DNA of 64,000 nucleotides from Notospermus geniculatus (GCA_002633025.1 NMRB01000004.1:1142276-1206275); one strand, 5' to 3'. Positions 12,977 to 25,754 are shown, numbered from the stretch's first letter. Made by a program: numbers and translations. The notes: generated by a model from the sequence alone, not told the origin.

Positions 12977-15256
12977 GTACATCAGACATGTGATGACCCA
13001 GACAGCGGAAAAAAGGACACTGTACAGGTACGTGTGTACCATACGACATTACCAGTAGATTTGCTTGAATATGATGTTATTCAGGGCCCACACAGCGAAT
13101 GTACATTGACATAAAATATTGACATTGCAGTTTTATTTTTTGTGGAGCTTTTGACATTGCATGTTGGACGTGGGCTTTCGTATCGTGTAGAATGGGTGTT
13201 ATATTGGAGGATGCTTTCATCTACCTACGTGCAGCTGTTCCACTTTTTCACTGTTGTCTAACGTTGTGAAAGCAAACTTTATGAAATTTTCCTAGAATAA
13301 ATTCCTTCATTAAATCATGTCGACCCCCTCATCGGAATCCAATGTACTCCTGTTCCGTATTACGAGACAAGTGAAAGTTGCCCAATTCTTAGGCCCCCGT
13401 TATATTCCTTTGCCCTTCTATCTTCATCAGTCATCAAGCCTACCAGCGTATCTGCCGGGTCGGTAGGCCACATCCAACGCGCATCGGACACTAAATCACA
13501 TAGCTCCCCCATACCACCCCCATACCACTTGTTCCTCTGCTTATCGAATCAGGGTCGTGCTGCTCGAATCGGGATTGTAGGCTGGCTGCGTGAAAGAGTT
13601 AAAGTTTTCCCCAGTGCCACTGTACATCACTCAAAAAAGTGGAAATTTTGTAATTCAATGCTGTACACATGGTACACCCTATGGACACCCACTCCTTGGT
13701 CTCCTTGATGTCGTGGCTTGTGTGGGCAGTACGTTAAGGAAATATTTCCCAAAAAAAGACTTCTGGCCGCGTTCTGATCGGACACTAATCTCCAATTTCA
13801 TTGTCCAGCATTTTTATAAAAGGACCCGGTACCTTCGCATGCTTCGGGGCCCGGTCGAGTTCTCACCCATTTTGAAATCTCGAACAGTCCTTGAAATTTC
13901 CCATTTCCAATTCTTGCTGAACAAATTTCAGTGAAATTGACCAGCACAACATTGAGAAGTCGCAATCGATTACTGCACACTTATCGTCTCCGCAACCAAA
14001 GCAATTTACTTGAAATCAAAAACTTTCAAATGAATACTGGTATCGTTACGCCATTGTTGAAAAAAACTTGATGGCATTTAGATAAGTTATTTTTGGATTT
14101 GAAAAGGCCAAAAGGCGTAGGCACTGAAAGAAAGTAAAATTACTCGTGTTGTTTTTGAATCGTTGGCCATTTTGCAGTTGCCAAGGTTACCAGTAACAGC
14201 GGGTGCGAGTGTGCTGTGATCGTCCACCGCGCGAGAATGCATCCGCTGAATATAAAATGAATAGCGCGTGGACTGGTCCCTGTCCTGGAGCCGTTGCACT
14301 AATACGCCTCGCGGACAGAGGACCAGTCTAAAGCGCGCGATTATTTGTTACATCACCGGGAATTTGCAATATGGCGGCCAGTTCCTTGGGTCAATGTCAA
14401 ATGGAAAACACTTAAAATATCGAACTGACATACTCCAACTCCTTCTGCTCCCCCGCAGCTCTATAAAAGTGCAATCTAGCTCTTTCACTGGCTTCTCTGA
14501 AATGTGACAGCCTTTTAGTTGTGTTTGCTTCATCTGAAGGTTGTAATCTCGACCCACATGAAGCCAATATGAAATCACGCCCTTGTGTGTTTCTATATAC
14601 AGTGTTAAATTTCTCATGCCCCAGGGTTTTGACCCACACGCCGTAACCGCCCCCACCGCCAATACTTCGCGAGGTAAAAAAATAATCATAATTCCTGAGT
14701 GCAAATATTTATGGATTTTTTGATAATGTAAGTATACTCCAACTGGTTTCAGGGGGTATGCTTTGATGGATAAAGATATGATAATTACTGTGAAATATCA
14801 TGATTTCAATGATGTGCGATCTTTATTAATTATTACACAACACTGTAAACGGACACCTTGCGAACACCTTGGTGAAAGTGCTGGTTATATCAATCTAAAA
14901 AATTATCAACTTCCACGTTCAATGAACAACACACACCTATTTGTGGAGCGGAAAAATAAACTTCCGCAATTGATGCTTTTTTGTTGTGAATAAAAAGGCT
15001 GTCACCGACTTGATCCTCGTCGTGTTGTACCTCCTCGTTGAATAAAGAGGACGAAGCACTGACGGCAGTTTCATGATGAACTGCTCGAAGATGCCCATAG
15101 TTTAGGAGCATTCCAATCGCTCCAAGATTTTATTGGATTTTCTCATCAGGATCGAAACCAAAGCATCATTGTCCACTAAAAGCGAGTCGTGTTCCTCACT
15201 TAGATGGGGTAATTTACTTTCCCTTACGAAGGAAGGAGATACAGTACAAAGGGTTT

Positions 15257-16172
15257 ATTCCCGTTTCGCCTTTTCCCATTTCGCATTATTCCCATTTCGC
15301 CTTATTCCCATTTCTCTTTTCCCATATCGCTTATGCCCATTTCGCCTTTTCCCGTTCCGCCATTTCCCAATTCTTCGCCTTATGGTAATTGAGTCTTGCA
15401 CCCCTTTCAAATAGTGGACTGCTCTAGGCCTAAATAAAAATCTTTATACAGAAAAATACCGATAGTTTTCCTAAATTGAACTGATTTCCATGGACAAAGG
15501 AAGTAAAAGTAGGCCTCCATGTACTTTTTAGTGCTTTTTGTGTTGATTATTTCCTAAATAAATGAATTGAAATGAATTCTTGGGACAAAGTAAAGGTTCT
15601 TTGAAGTACTTCTTGTGCTGATAAGTTCCTTAATTACAATCGATTGAAATGAATTCTAGGTACAAATCAAAAAGTACCTTGAGGTGCTTTTTTGCATTGA
15701 TTGTGTCCAGATTCAAGTACATTGTACTTCCTACTTCTTCATTGAAAAAAAATTGATAAAAAGAAATCCATAATTCAGGCCTTACAGTAGGCCTCCACGA
15801 AATTAAACCACTCGGAAGAGAATTTAAAGAATTAATAGAAAGAAATCCCTAATTAAGGCCCAACAGTAGGCCCATAAAAATGTAACCCCTGTTCGAGAAT
15901 TTAAAAATTGATACAAAGAAATCCCCTCAGCGAGAATTTTAAAAAATCAATTGAAAAAAAAACGTAATTAAGATCCAAGTAAGTAGGCCTGCACGTGGGT
16001 TAGTCCATTTTCAAAAAAGGTAAAATCTGGATATTCGCAAATAAGGCGAAATGGGATATGGTGAAAGCCGAAATGGGAATGAGGCGATAAGGAAAAGGCG
16101 ATATGGGAATAAGGCGAAATGGGAATAAGGCAAAATGGGAAAAAGAAGGCGAATTGGGAAAGGGCGGAACAG
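15257..16172. repeat. Fold-back structure whose arms are inverted 16-bp minisatellites
   Basis: The left array (15257-15384) repeats TTCCCATTTCGCCTTA-like units. The right array (16042-16172) carries the same unit in reverse complement (TAAGGCGAAATGGGAA). Between them, 15480-16030 is made of degenerate tandem units of about 70-75 bp, sharing motifs such as TGAAATGAATTCT and AAAGAAATCC plus AGTAGGCC. It is non-coding and matches the general architecture of fold-back elements. A second copy is at 21697-22808. Confidence 0.8.
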
Positions 16173-16256
16173 GAAGACACCGGTACAAAGGCACCAGCCA
16201 CGCGGCTTCTTCTGTCCTATCCAACGGACGTAAAGAGCAGGGATGATTAATTCCAT

Positions 16257-16326
16257 ATGGCCGAGGCTTCGAACCCGGGTCTTGCCGCTTGCTAGTGGAC
16301 GTGATAACCACTAGGTTATTCTAGGG
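16257..16326 (-). repeat. tRNA-like (SINE head or decayed tRNA) stretch
   Basis: On the minus strand there is an A-box-like TAGTGGTTATCACGTCC followed by a B-box-like GGGTTCGAAGCC at normal tRNA spacing, as in Asp/Val/Glu-type tRNAs. The anticodon and acceptor stems do not pair, so it is not a working tRNA. A tRNA-derived SINE head or tRNA pseudogene is the best reading. The copy at 22893-22960 comes from the block B duplication. Confidence 0.5.
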
Positions 16327-16980
16327 CTCATGTCTGGGTGCTAATGACCATAAAAAAATCTTCATCCGGAAATGTGCGATTGTTTGACGACGACAACAAC
16401 GGCAACAGGTGACCACTTCAAAGACTAATAAGCTTTCACTTTCCTTGGAATGACATTGATGTGTTTTGATCATCCGAGTGAAGGATGAAGTTGACACTAA
16501 GATATATATTTAATGATATCTCTCTTGACTTGACTCTAAAAAATGCAGGGTTATTTGCTCATCAAATATATTTGGCCAATAATCTTGAGGAATGTGTTTA
16601 CAAAAGACAGTGACAACTGATGTCAAACTGACGCTTTTCCATTTGAGAAAGATTCGGTAGTCGGTGGCCCTTGCCAAATCTTCTGGGTCCATATTCATAA
16701 ACACACTAAAGGCGGTGGGCTACCTCTGCCGACTTTATTGACGCACTTTGAAAACAAGCGTCCTAACATATTCATGACAAAAAGTAACTAATTGGTTTCA
16801 ACGAAATGTTTTAGCTACAACCTTTATGCTCCCGTTCTGCGAAAGAATTGTTCATTTTGACAAATTACGATGTTGTTAATTAATTTATAACAAATTGTCA
16901 AAATTTGATTTTTCAAACAATTTTGCAGACTTGGTATGCGACACATCAGTTTCCCACATAGTCTGTAACATACAGGCCTG

Positions 16981-17080
16981 GGGCCATGGGCCATATGCAT
17001 AAAACTTCCTTAAGTTAAGTGTAAAACTTACCCTTAAAGTCTAAGGATTTCACTTTACCAAGTGCCATACTTAAGGTGTA
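16981..17080. other. Spacer between block B copies, element remnant
   Basis: About 100 bp of unique sequence joins the two 6-kb copies. It contains GGGCCATATGCATAAAACTT and inverted CTTAAG-rich motifs resembling the truncated element near 4027. Confidence 0.4.
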
Positions 17081-18864
17081 GGTGTAGTATTTCTGAGGTG
17101 ACATTGTTTGTAAACGCCAGGAAGGTACAAAGGCTAAACGACGTCCTGTCATTAGGCGCCCACAGTACCTTGCCGCTTTAAGAAAAATATCAGACTGTGA
17201 CGCGTCAGTTTCAGAAGATTAAAAAGATGTATAAAATCAGTCGATCACGACAGGTGCTGATTTTGACTGCAATGATAGAGATGTAGCCAAAGGTTCCTAT
17301 CCCAAGGTTCATAATAAAGTACATCTAAACCTATAAGTTTTCAGCAAACCACCCCATAGCTTGTCCTTGTTTTGAAGTACAATGTAACTGAAGGTAGACG
17401 TTCCTTGGAGCCATGAGTTTGACGGCAAATATCTCGGTGTTGATTTCGAAAATCGAATCTGCTGTAATATTGACCATAACATCATTGCTGAAATTAACTG
17501 GATTCCACTCAAGCCTGTTAATACCTGTTGCAATGAGTTAAAACCTCGGACTATCGTACTTGGTACTTGTGTAAAACATTCATTATGCATGTAATGTATT
17601 GACGCTGGTCATTCTTCATCTCCACCCTACCATTACTTTTCCATTGCCTTTTCTTCTTCATTTCAATTCCATTTGGCTACAGGATGAAGTGTGTATATTC
17701 GCATTAGCGACACCAGTGATGTTGTATATGCGTTGTTGTTTTCTATTGTTGCGAATAAAATGCAATGCTCTTCCACCATTCTATTGTTTTTAATATACTA
17801 CAATGCCCCTAATACCATTTTGTTGTTCTGAAAAATGCAAGCAAGCCCCTAAAACACCATTGTTGAGTCGGAATAAAATGCAGTGATATCCCTAACACTA
17901 TTCACTTGAATGTGTTGAAATAAAACGTTTGCCCCATGTTCTGAAAAAATCAAATGCAGTGCAGTGGCAGCATTCCTTTGTTTTACATGTGCAGTGTCCC
18001 TCACTCCCTTTTGTTGTTTCAAATGAAATGCGGTGCTTGGTTTGACAAAAACCAATAAACTCATCTTCTTCACCTATTTTCCAAAAAGATCTTTGTGTAC
18101 CGGTACATATATGTGGCTCATGCCGTGCAGCACATAAAGTACAGTACATAGTCTGATTGATACGAAGAAATCTGCCTTGTATATTGTTCAGTCACAGTTT
18201 TGTTGAAGAGTACGTGCAAACGATACATTAATATCATAATCATTTGTGGGGCATGTCAGAAGCACCAATCATGGTCAAGAACGCGTCTAAATAAACCAGC
18301 ATCAAGGAGTTGCAACCTAAGCCGTGTGGACCCTGGGTGACTTAGTGAATTGAAAATGAGCGAAATACCCCGTAATAGTATCATTGGTCCCTCAGTGGGT
18401 CACAGGGTGGTCACCAACTGCCATACTGTTGGGCAACCTGCTTCCTACATGGACGTGGTTGTCATTACATGTACATCAGACATGTGATGACCCAGACAGC
18501 GGAAAAAAGGACACTGTACAGGTACGTGTGTACCATACGACATTACCAGAAGATTTGCTTGAATATGATGTTATTCAGGGCCCACACAGCGAATGTACAT
18601 TGACATAAAATATTGACATTGCAGTTTTATTTTTTGTGGAGCTTTTGACATTGCATGTTGGACGTGGGCTTTCGTATCGTGTAGAATGGGTGTTATATTG
18701 GAGGATGCTTTCATCTACCTACGTGCAGCTGTTCCACTTTTTCACTGTTGTCTAACGTTGTGAAAGCAAACTTTATGAAATTTTCCTAGAATAATTTCCT
18801 TCATTAAATCATGTCGACCCCCTCATCGGAATCCAATGTACTCCTGTTCCGTATTACGAGACAA

Positions 18865-20726
18865 GTGAAAGTTGCCCAATTCTTAGGCCCCCGTTATATT
18901 CCTTTGCCCTTCTATCTTCATCAGTCATCAAGCCTACCAGCGTATCTGCCGGGTCGGTAGGCCACATCCAACGCGCATCGGACACTAAATCACATAGCTC
19001 CCCCATACCACCCCCATACCACTTGTTCCTCTGCTTATCGAATCAGGGTCGTGCTGCTCGAATCGGGATTGTAGGCTGGCTGCGTGAAAGAGTTAAAGTT
19101 TTCCCCAGTGCCACTGTACATCACTCAAAAAAGTGGAAATTTTGTAATTCAATGCTGTACACATGGTACACCCTATGGACACCCACTCCTTGGTCTCCTT
19201 GATGTCGTGGCTTGTGTGGGCAGTACGTTAAGGAAATATTTCCCAAAAAAAGACTTCTGGCCGCGTTCTGATCGGACACTAATCTCCAATTTCATTGTCC
19301 AGCGTTTTTATAAAAGGACCCGGTACCTTCGCATGCTTCGGGGCCCGGTCGAGTTCTCACCCATTTTGAAATCTCAAACAGTCCTTGAAATTTCCCATTT
19401 CCAATTCTTGCTGAACAAATTCCAGTGAAATTGACCAGCACAACATTGAGAAATCGCAATCGATTACTGCACACTTATCGTCTCCGCAACCAAAGCAATT
19501 TACCTGAAATCAAAAACTTTCAAACAAATACTGGTATTTTTACGCCATTGTTGAAAAAAACTTGATGGCATTTAGATAAGTTATTTTTGGATTTGAAAAG
19601 GCCAAAAGGCGTAGGCACTGAAAGAAAGTAAAATTACTCGTGTTGTGTTTGAATCGTTGGCCATTTTGCAGTTGCCAAGGTTACCAGTAACAGCGGGTGC
19701 GAGTATGCTGTGATCGTCCACCGCGCGAGAATGCATCCGCTGAATATAAAATGAATAGCGCGTGGACTGGTCCCTGTCCTGGAGCCGTTNGTGAAAGTTG
19801 CCCAATTCTTAGGCCCCCGTTATATTCCTTTGCCCTTCTATCTTCATCAGTCATCAAGCCTACCAGCGTATCTGCCGGGTCGGTAGGCCACATCCAACGC
19901 GCATCGGACACTAATCACATAGCTTCCCATACCACCCCCATACCACTTGTTCCTCTGCTTATCGAATCGGGGTCGTGCTGCTCGAATCGGGATTGTAGGC
20001 TGGCTGCGTGAAAGAGTTAAAGTTTTCCCCAGTGCCACTGTACATCACTCAAAAAAGTGGAAATTTTGTAATTCAATGCTGTACACATGGTACACCCTAT
20101 GGACACCCACTCCTTGGTCTCCTTGATGTCGTGGCTTGTGTGGGCAGTAGGTTAAGGAAATATTTCCCAAAAAAATAAAATGACTTCTGGCCGCGTTCTG
20201 ATCGGACACTGATCTCCAATTTCATTGTCCAGCGGTTTTATTGGGACCCGGTACCTTCGCATGCTTCGGGGCCCGGTCGAGTTCTCACCCGTTTTGAAAT
20301 CTCGAACAGTCCTTGAAATTTCCCATAATTTCCAATTCTTGCTGAACAAATTTCAGTGAAATTGACCAGCACAACATTGAGAAGTCGCAATCGATTACTG
20401 CACACTTATCGTCTCCGCAACCAAAGCAATTTACTTGAAATCAAAAACTTTCAAATGAATACTGGTATCGTTTTAATACGCCATTGTTGAAAAAAAACTT
20501 GATGGCATTTAGAGAAGTTATTTTTGGATTTGAAAAGGCCAAAAGGCGTAGGCACTGAAAGAAAGTAAAATTACTCGTGTTGTTTTTGAATCGTTGGCCA
20601 TTTTGCAGTTGCCAAGGTTACCAGTAACAGCGGGTGCGAGTATGCTGTGATCGTCCACCGCGCGAGAATGCACCCGCTGAATATAAAATGAATAGCGCGT
20701 GGACTGGTCCCTGTCCTGGAGCCGTT
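18865..20726. repeat. Local 0.93-kb duplication joined by an N
   Basis: 18865-19789 and 19791-20726 are direct copies, both starting GTGAAAGTTGCCCAATTC and ending GGAGCCGTT, separated by one unresolved base at 19790. Block B copy 1 has the segment once. The single N exactly at the junction suggests an assembly join, possibly two haplotypes placed in series. Confidence 0.9.
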
Positions 20727-21696
20727 CCACTAATACGCCTCGCGGACAGAGGACCAGTCTAAAGCGCGCGATGATTTGTTACATCACCGGGAATTTGCAA
20801 TATGGCGGCCAGTTCCTTGGGTCAGTGTCAAATGGAAAACACTTAAAATATCGAACTAACATACTCCAACTCAATTCTACACACCGAACTTCCCTTCTGC
20901 TCCCCCGCAGCTCTATAAAAGTGCAATCTAGCTCTTTCAGCGGCTTCTCTGAAATGTGACAGCCTTTTAGTTGTGTTTGCTTCATCTGAAGGTTGTAATC
21001 TCGACCCACATAAGCCAATATGAAATCACGCCCTTGTGTGTTTCTATATACAGTGTTAAATTTCTCATGCCCCAGGGTTTTGACCCACACGCCGTAACCG
21101 CCCCCACCGCCAATACTTCACGAGGTAAAAAAATAATCATAATTCCTGAGTGCAAATATTTATGGATTTTTTGATAATGTAAGTATACTCCAACTGGTTT
21201 CAGGGGGTATGCTTTGATGGATAAAGATATGATAATTACTGTGAAATATCATGATTTCAATGATGTGCGATCTTTATTAATTATTACACAACACTGTAAA
21301 CGAACACCTTGGTGAAACTGCTGGTTATATCAATCTAAAAAATTATCAACTTCCACGTTCAATGAACAACACACACCTATTTGTGGGGCGGAAAAATAAA
21401 CTTCCGCAATTGATGCTTTTTTGTTGTGAATAAAAAGGCTGTCACCGACTTGATCCTCGTCGTGTTGTACCTCCTCGTTGAATAAAGAGGACGAAGCACT
21501 GACGGCAGTTTCATGATGAACTGCTCGAAGATGCCCATAGTTTAGGAGCATTCCAATCGCTCCAAGATTTTATTGGATTTTCTCATCAGGATCGAAACCA
21601 AAGCATCATTGTCCACTAAAAGCGGTCGTGTTCCTCACTTGGATGGGGTAATTTACTTTCCCTTGCGAAGGAAGGAGGTACAGTACAAAGGGTTTA

Positions 21697-22808
21697 TTCC
21701 CGTTTCGCCTTTTCCCATTTCGCATTATTCCCATTTCTCTTTTCCCATATCGCCTTATGCCCATTTCACCTTTTCCCGTTCCGCCATTTCCCATTTCGCC
21801 TTATGGTAATTGAGTCTTGCACCCCTTTCAAATAGTGGACTGCTCTAGGCCTAAATAAAAATCTTTATACAGAAAAATACCGATAGTTTTCCTAAATTGA
21901 ACTGATTTCCATGGACAAAGTAAAAGTAGGCATCCATGTACTTTTTAGTGCTTTTTGTGTTGATTATTTCCTAAATAAATGAATTGAAATGAATTCTTGG
22001 GACAAAGTAAAGGTTCTTTGAAGTACTTTTTGTGCTGATAAGTTCCTTAATTACAATTGATTGAAATGAATTCTAGGTACAAATTAAAAAGTACCTTGAG
22101 GTGCTTTTTTGCATTGATTGTGTCCAGATTCAAGTGGTACTTCCTACTTCTTCATTGAAAAAAAACTGATAAAAAGAAATCCATAATTCAGGCCTTACAG
22201 TAGGCCTCCACGAAATTAAACCACTCGGAAGAGAATTTAAAGAATTAATAGAAAGAAATCCCTAATTAAGGCCCAACTGTAGGCCCATAAAAATGTAACC
22301 CCTGTTGGAGAATTTAAAAATTGATACAAAGGGCCGATTTTTTAAACGATGGCTAAGATAACCACCGGGTTTCATTAACCCTCAGTTGACAAACTGTTTG
22401 TTAATCGAAGTGAATTTTTCGATTTTATGAATCGCTGATAGCCAAACATTCTAAAAGTCGAAATGTTTACTTTGGTTAATTCACGGTTTGTCAGAAAAGC
22501 CGATGGTTAAACCGAGGTTTACCTTAACTATCGTTTAAAAAATCGGCCCAAAGAAATCCCCTCAGCGAGAATTTAAAAAAATCAATTGAAAAAAAACGTA
22601 ATTAAGATCTAAGTAAGTAGGCCTGCACGTGGGTTAGTCCATTTTCAAAAAACGTAAAATCTGGATATTCGCAAATAAGGCGAAATGGGATATGGTGAAA
22701 GGCGAAATGGGAATGAGGCGATAAGGGAAAGGGCGATATGGGAATAAGGCGAAATGGGAATAAGGCAAAATGGGAAAAAGAAGGCGAATTGGGAAAAGGC
22801 GAAACAGG
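21697..22808. repeat. Fold-back structure with minisatellite arms, second copy
   Basis: Block B copy 2 version of the structure at 15257-16172. Left array about 21697-21804, right array about 22675-22808 in inverse orientation. It is longer because a 219-bp element is inserted in its interior. Confidence 0.8.
22331..22549. mobile_element. 219-bp inverted-repeat element with empty site in copy 1
   Basis: The ends GGGCCGATTTTTTAAACGAT and the reverse complement ATCGTTTAAAAAATCGGCCC are perfect for 20 bp. It is flanked by AAA on both sides. The sister block at about 15910 reads GATACAAAGAAATCCC without the insert, which defines the insertion and a 3-bp (AAA) target duplication. Non-coding. Confidence 0.92.
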
Positions 22809-22892
22809 AAGACACCGCCGGGTACAAAGGCACCACGCGGCTTCTTCTGTCCTATCCAACGGACGTAAAGAGCAGGGATGATTAATTCCATA

Positions 22893-22960
22893 TGGCCGAG
22901 GCTTCGAACCCGGGTCTTGCCGCTTGCTAGTGGACGTGATAACCACTAGGTTATTCTAGG
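22893..22960 (-). repeat. tRNA-like stretch, block B copy 2
   Basis: Duplicate of the tRNA-like sequence at 16257-16326, with the same A-box-like and B-box-like motifs on the minus strand. It has no foldable acceptor stem. Confidence 0.5.
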
Positions 22961-24100
22961 GCTCATGTCTGGGTGCTAATGACCATAAAAAATCTTCATC
23001 CGGAAATGTGCGATTGTTTGACGACGACAACAACGGCAACAGGTGACCACTTCAAAGACTAATAAGCTTTCACTTTCCTTGGAATGACATTGATGTGTTT
23101 TGATCATCCGAGTGAAGGATGAAGTTGACACTATATAAGATATATATTTAATGATATCTCTCTTGACTTGACTCTAAAAAATGCAGGGTTATTTGCTCAT
23201 CAAATATATTTGGCCAATTATCTTGAGGAATGTGTTTTTACAAAAGACAGTGACAACTGATGTCAAACTGGCGCTTTTCCACTTGAGCAAGATTCGGTAG
23301 TCGGTGGCCCTTGCCAAATCTTCTGGGTCCATATTCATAAACATACTAAAGGCGGTGGGCTACCTATGCCGACTTTATTGACGCACTTTGAAAACAAGCG
23401 TCCTAACATATTCATGACAAAAAGTAACTAATTGGTTTCAACGAAATGTTTTAGCTACAACCTTTATGCTCCCGTTCTGCGAAAGAATTGTTCATTTTGA
23501 CACATTACGATGGAGTTAATTAATTTATAACAAATCGTCAAAATTTGATTTTTCAAACAATTTTGCAGACTTGGTATGCGACACATCAGTTTCCCACATA
23601 GTCTGTAACATACAGGCCTGACGCCTGCAGGTCCTAACGATCCGTTTTTTACGAAAGTATTTTCCATTTAATTGGTATATACATGTACTATTTAATGCCA
23701 AAAAAGGTTCGATTTACAGTTTTTGAAATATTTCATATTCCCGACCAACTATCCAAAAAAGGCGATCGTGTTGCACTAGAATGGCAATAACATCCAAAAG
23801 AATTTTTTCAAATATATGTGTCCAAAAAAGAGAAAACTTGGGAAATTTGAAAAATTCCACACCGCTCGCCAGTTACTTCTTTGTTATGTAGAATTGCACT
23901 CTGTTAAGATAGGAACAGTATAACCGGTTGCTTAACTTTGGCTAGGTGTATTTCGGTCGATCCCGACATGAGCGCAGCTTAAACCAGGTTTAAGGTCTCG
24001 GGCCACTTGTGCGTTTTGCGCTGCGTGATGTGTCAAATCTTTTGTTATTTTCCGCTGTTCTGCTTCCTGCTTCCTAGAGGTGAGTGCACCCGCTCACGTA

Positions 24101-24357
24101 AAGCTAGGAATCCACTGCTGATTTTCTGCGTTGCGACTTGCTTTGCAACCTTCTACCTGCGATTGAATACGATCGCAAGGAACTGATACCGGTCGCCGAC
24201 CGATTGCCGACTGAAATTGACCACATCTTCGCCATTGGTGGAAATCACGTCTAGCGAGTCCACTACGGCGATCGAGTGCCCAGTTGCAACGCAACCGAGT
24301 TGCAAAGCAAGTCGCAACGCAAAATCAGCTTGAAAATCAATGGTGGATTCCTAGCTT
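24101..24357. mobile_element. Inverted-repeat element, CTAGGAATCC family, copy 1
   Basis: The left end AAGCTAGGAATCCACTGCTG and the right end GGTGGATTCCTAGCTT are inverted copies, with the pairing extending discontinuously inward (TTGCGACTTGCTTTGCAAC against GTTGCAAAGCAAGTCGCAA). There is no coding frame. Two more copies are in the window at 27683 and 32882. Confidence 0.85.
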
Positions 24358-25499
24358 CAGCCACACCTGAGTTTGGCAAATTCGGGACAAAACTGAAACG
24401 TCATCCACATATTTTGATCATGTCAGAATGCTTTTTCGCTCTCCACGTTGTTTTGTTGACCTTAGTGTCACGGTGATCGGCGAAGTGGTTGACACACCCT
24501 GGGGGTATTTATCAGGACTGTGGCAGGATGGATTGACTTGGGAGTGTGATATTTTGGGATTGATGTGTTAAGAACGTCAATAACGAGGTGATAATAGAAA
24601 TTTTCCAGTGTCTCATGCCCGGAAACTTCTAGGTTCCTGGCTTTTTGCTAATGGTTAAGAAGTGTCTGGGTTTTGAATTTTCGCCTTGACATCATGATAT
24701 AGATAATAACACCTTATGAAATCAGTCGACACAGAATCAACCTGTTCCTCCTTGGGAGATGATTTCTCAGACTGTTGTTGACAACGGATGAACAAACATC
24801 CGACCCGAGTCCCGGACGGTGTCAAGTACCGCAGTGTTCCCGTTCTTCAGAGTTGGACCCCCCCCCCTCCCCGTTGAAATGCGTTGGTCTCTCCAGTTGT
24901 CTTTTCTAAGAAACACTAGAAAACCTTCACCGGTGCGGAACTTCAAGGTTCCTTCTGCTTATCAAAGAAAATCAAATTCTGCTGAACGCGAGTCGCAATG
25001 TTCGTCGGGCAACCATATATTCTGCGGTCATAAAGTCAATTTCTGCTGAATGCTGTTATGTAGTCGCAATGTTCGTCGTACAACTGTATTCAGCGGTCAT
25101 AATAAGAAAGTCAACTTCTGGATGTGAGTATTTGCCCTCAATGACATTTCTTTTTTCGCTTCGATATTCACTCCGTTTGGAGTACACTGTGAATTCGCCA
25201 ATCGGTTGGTCGTTTTCTAGTTCTTCGCTTTTTTGGAACCAAACAATCGGACTAGATACAATGTAGCTAGCCCTCCATTGAAAGTTGTGTACTTTCTTCA
25301 GTTTTCATCATCTGCTGATCCTCTGTTCTACTCGACCCTTACTTGTCCTCGCTCTTTCGTCTTTGTATGGTTTCTCATGTTCTGTCAGAATAGTTTTGTT
25401 CATCTTCGTCGATTACACGTCGTTGGGGCAATTCGCAAATCAGAACCGGAACGGAAATTAAAATGCCTTGTTTAAAAATTGCGTGGCGAGAAATATTAA

Positions 25500-25754
25500 G
25501 GGTCGTATTTTAGAACGTTCCTTAACGTTGAGGTCGACCTTAAAGCTGGATTTAGCTGCACGCGGTATGCGGATTGCGGAACGCGGTAAGCGGAAAGTTC
25601 AATGCATTTCGCATACAACAAATCGCTTCCGCTGGGGATTCCGCGGCCCTATACCGCATTCCGCGTGTCAGCTAAATGCAGCTTAAGTCTATTGTAAAAC
25701 CATCGAGAACAATAGATTTAAGGTGGACCTTAATGTAGTTCTAAAATACGGCCC
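25500..25754. mobile_element. Inverted-repeat element with a second element nested inside
   Basis: Outer ends GGGTCGTATTTTAGAACGTT and TTCTAAAATACGGCCC are imperfect inverted repeats. Inside, at 25544-25683, lies a second element whose ends AGCTGGATTTAGCTG and CAGCTAAATGCAGCT are inverted and bounded by TAA on both sides. A 3-bp TWA target is typical of Harbinger-type elements. The nesting implies the outer element is older. The arrangement is duplicated with block C at 29348-29602. Confidence 0.82.

Larger units (their letters stand above)
10686..16980. repeat. Segmental duplication block B, copy 1 (about 6.3 kb)
   Basis: Starts GGTGTAGTATTTCTGAGGTG and ends CTGTAACATACAGGCCTG. The whole segment recurs at 17081-23620 in the same order and orientation. 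The longest shared open frame (13590-13934, 114 codons) resembles no known protein. The copy holds a 904-bp fold-back element absent from copy 2, a fold-back element with minisatellite arms, and a tRNA-like stretch, each listed separately. Confidence 0.95.
17081..23620. repeat. Segmental duplication block B, copy 2 (about 6.5 kb)
   Basis: Collinear with 10686-16980. It lacks the 904-bp fold-back insertion of copy 1. It gains a 219-bp inverted-repeat element at 22331-22549 and an extra local duplication around an N at 19790. Substitutions and small indels are scattered throughout, so the copies are distinct but recent. Confidence 0.95.

Noticed and set aside
13590-13934. 114-codon frame conserved in block B copies (also 19084-19428)
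   Set aside because: The sequence is preserved because the blocks are recent duplicates. The protein matches nothing recognised, and the third copy of the region (near 20011-20350) breaks the frame with indels.
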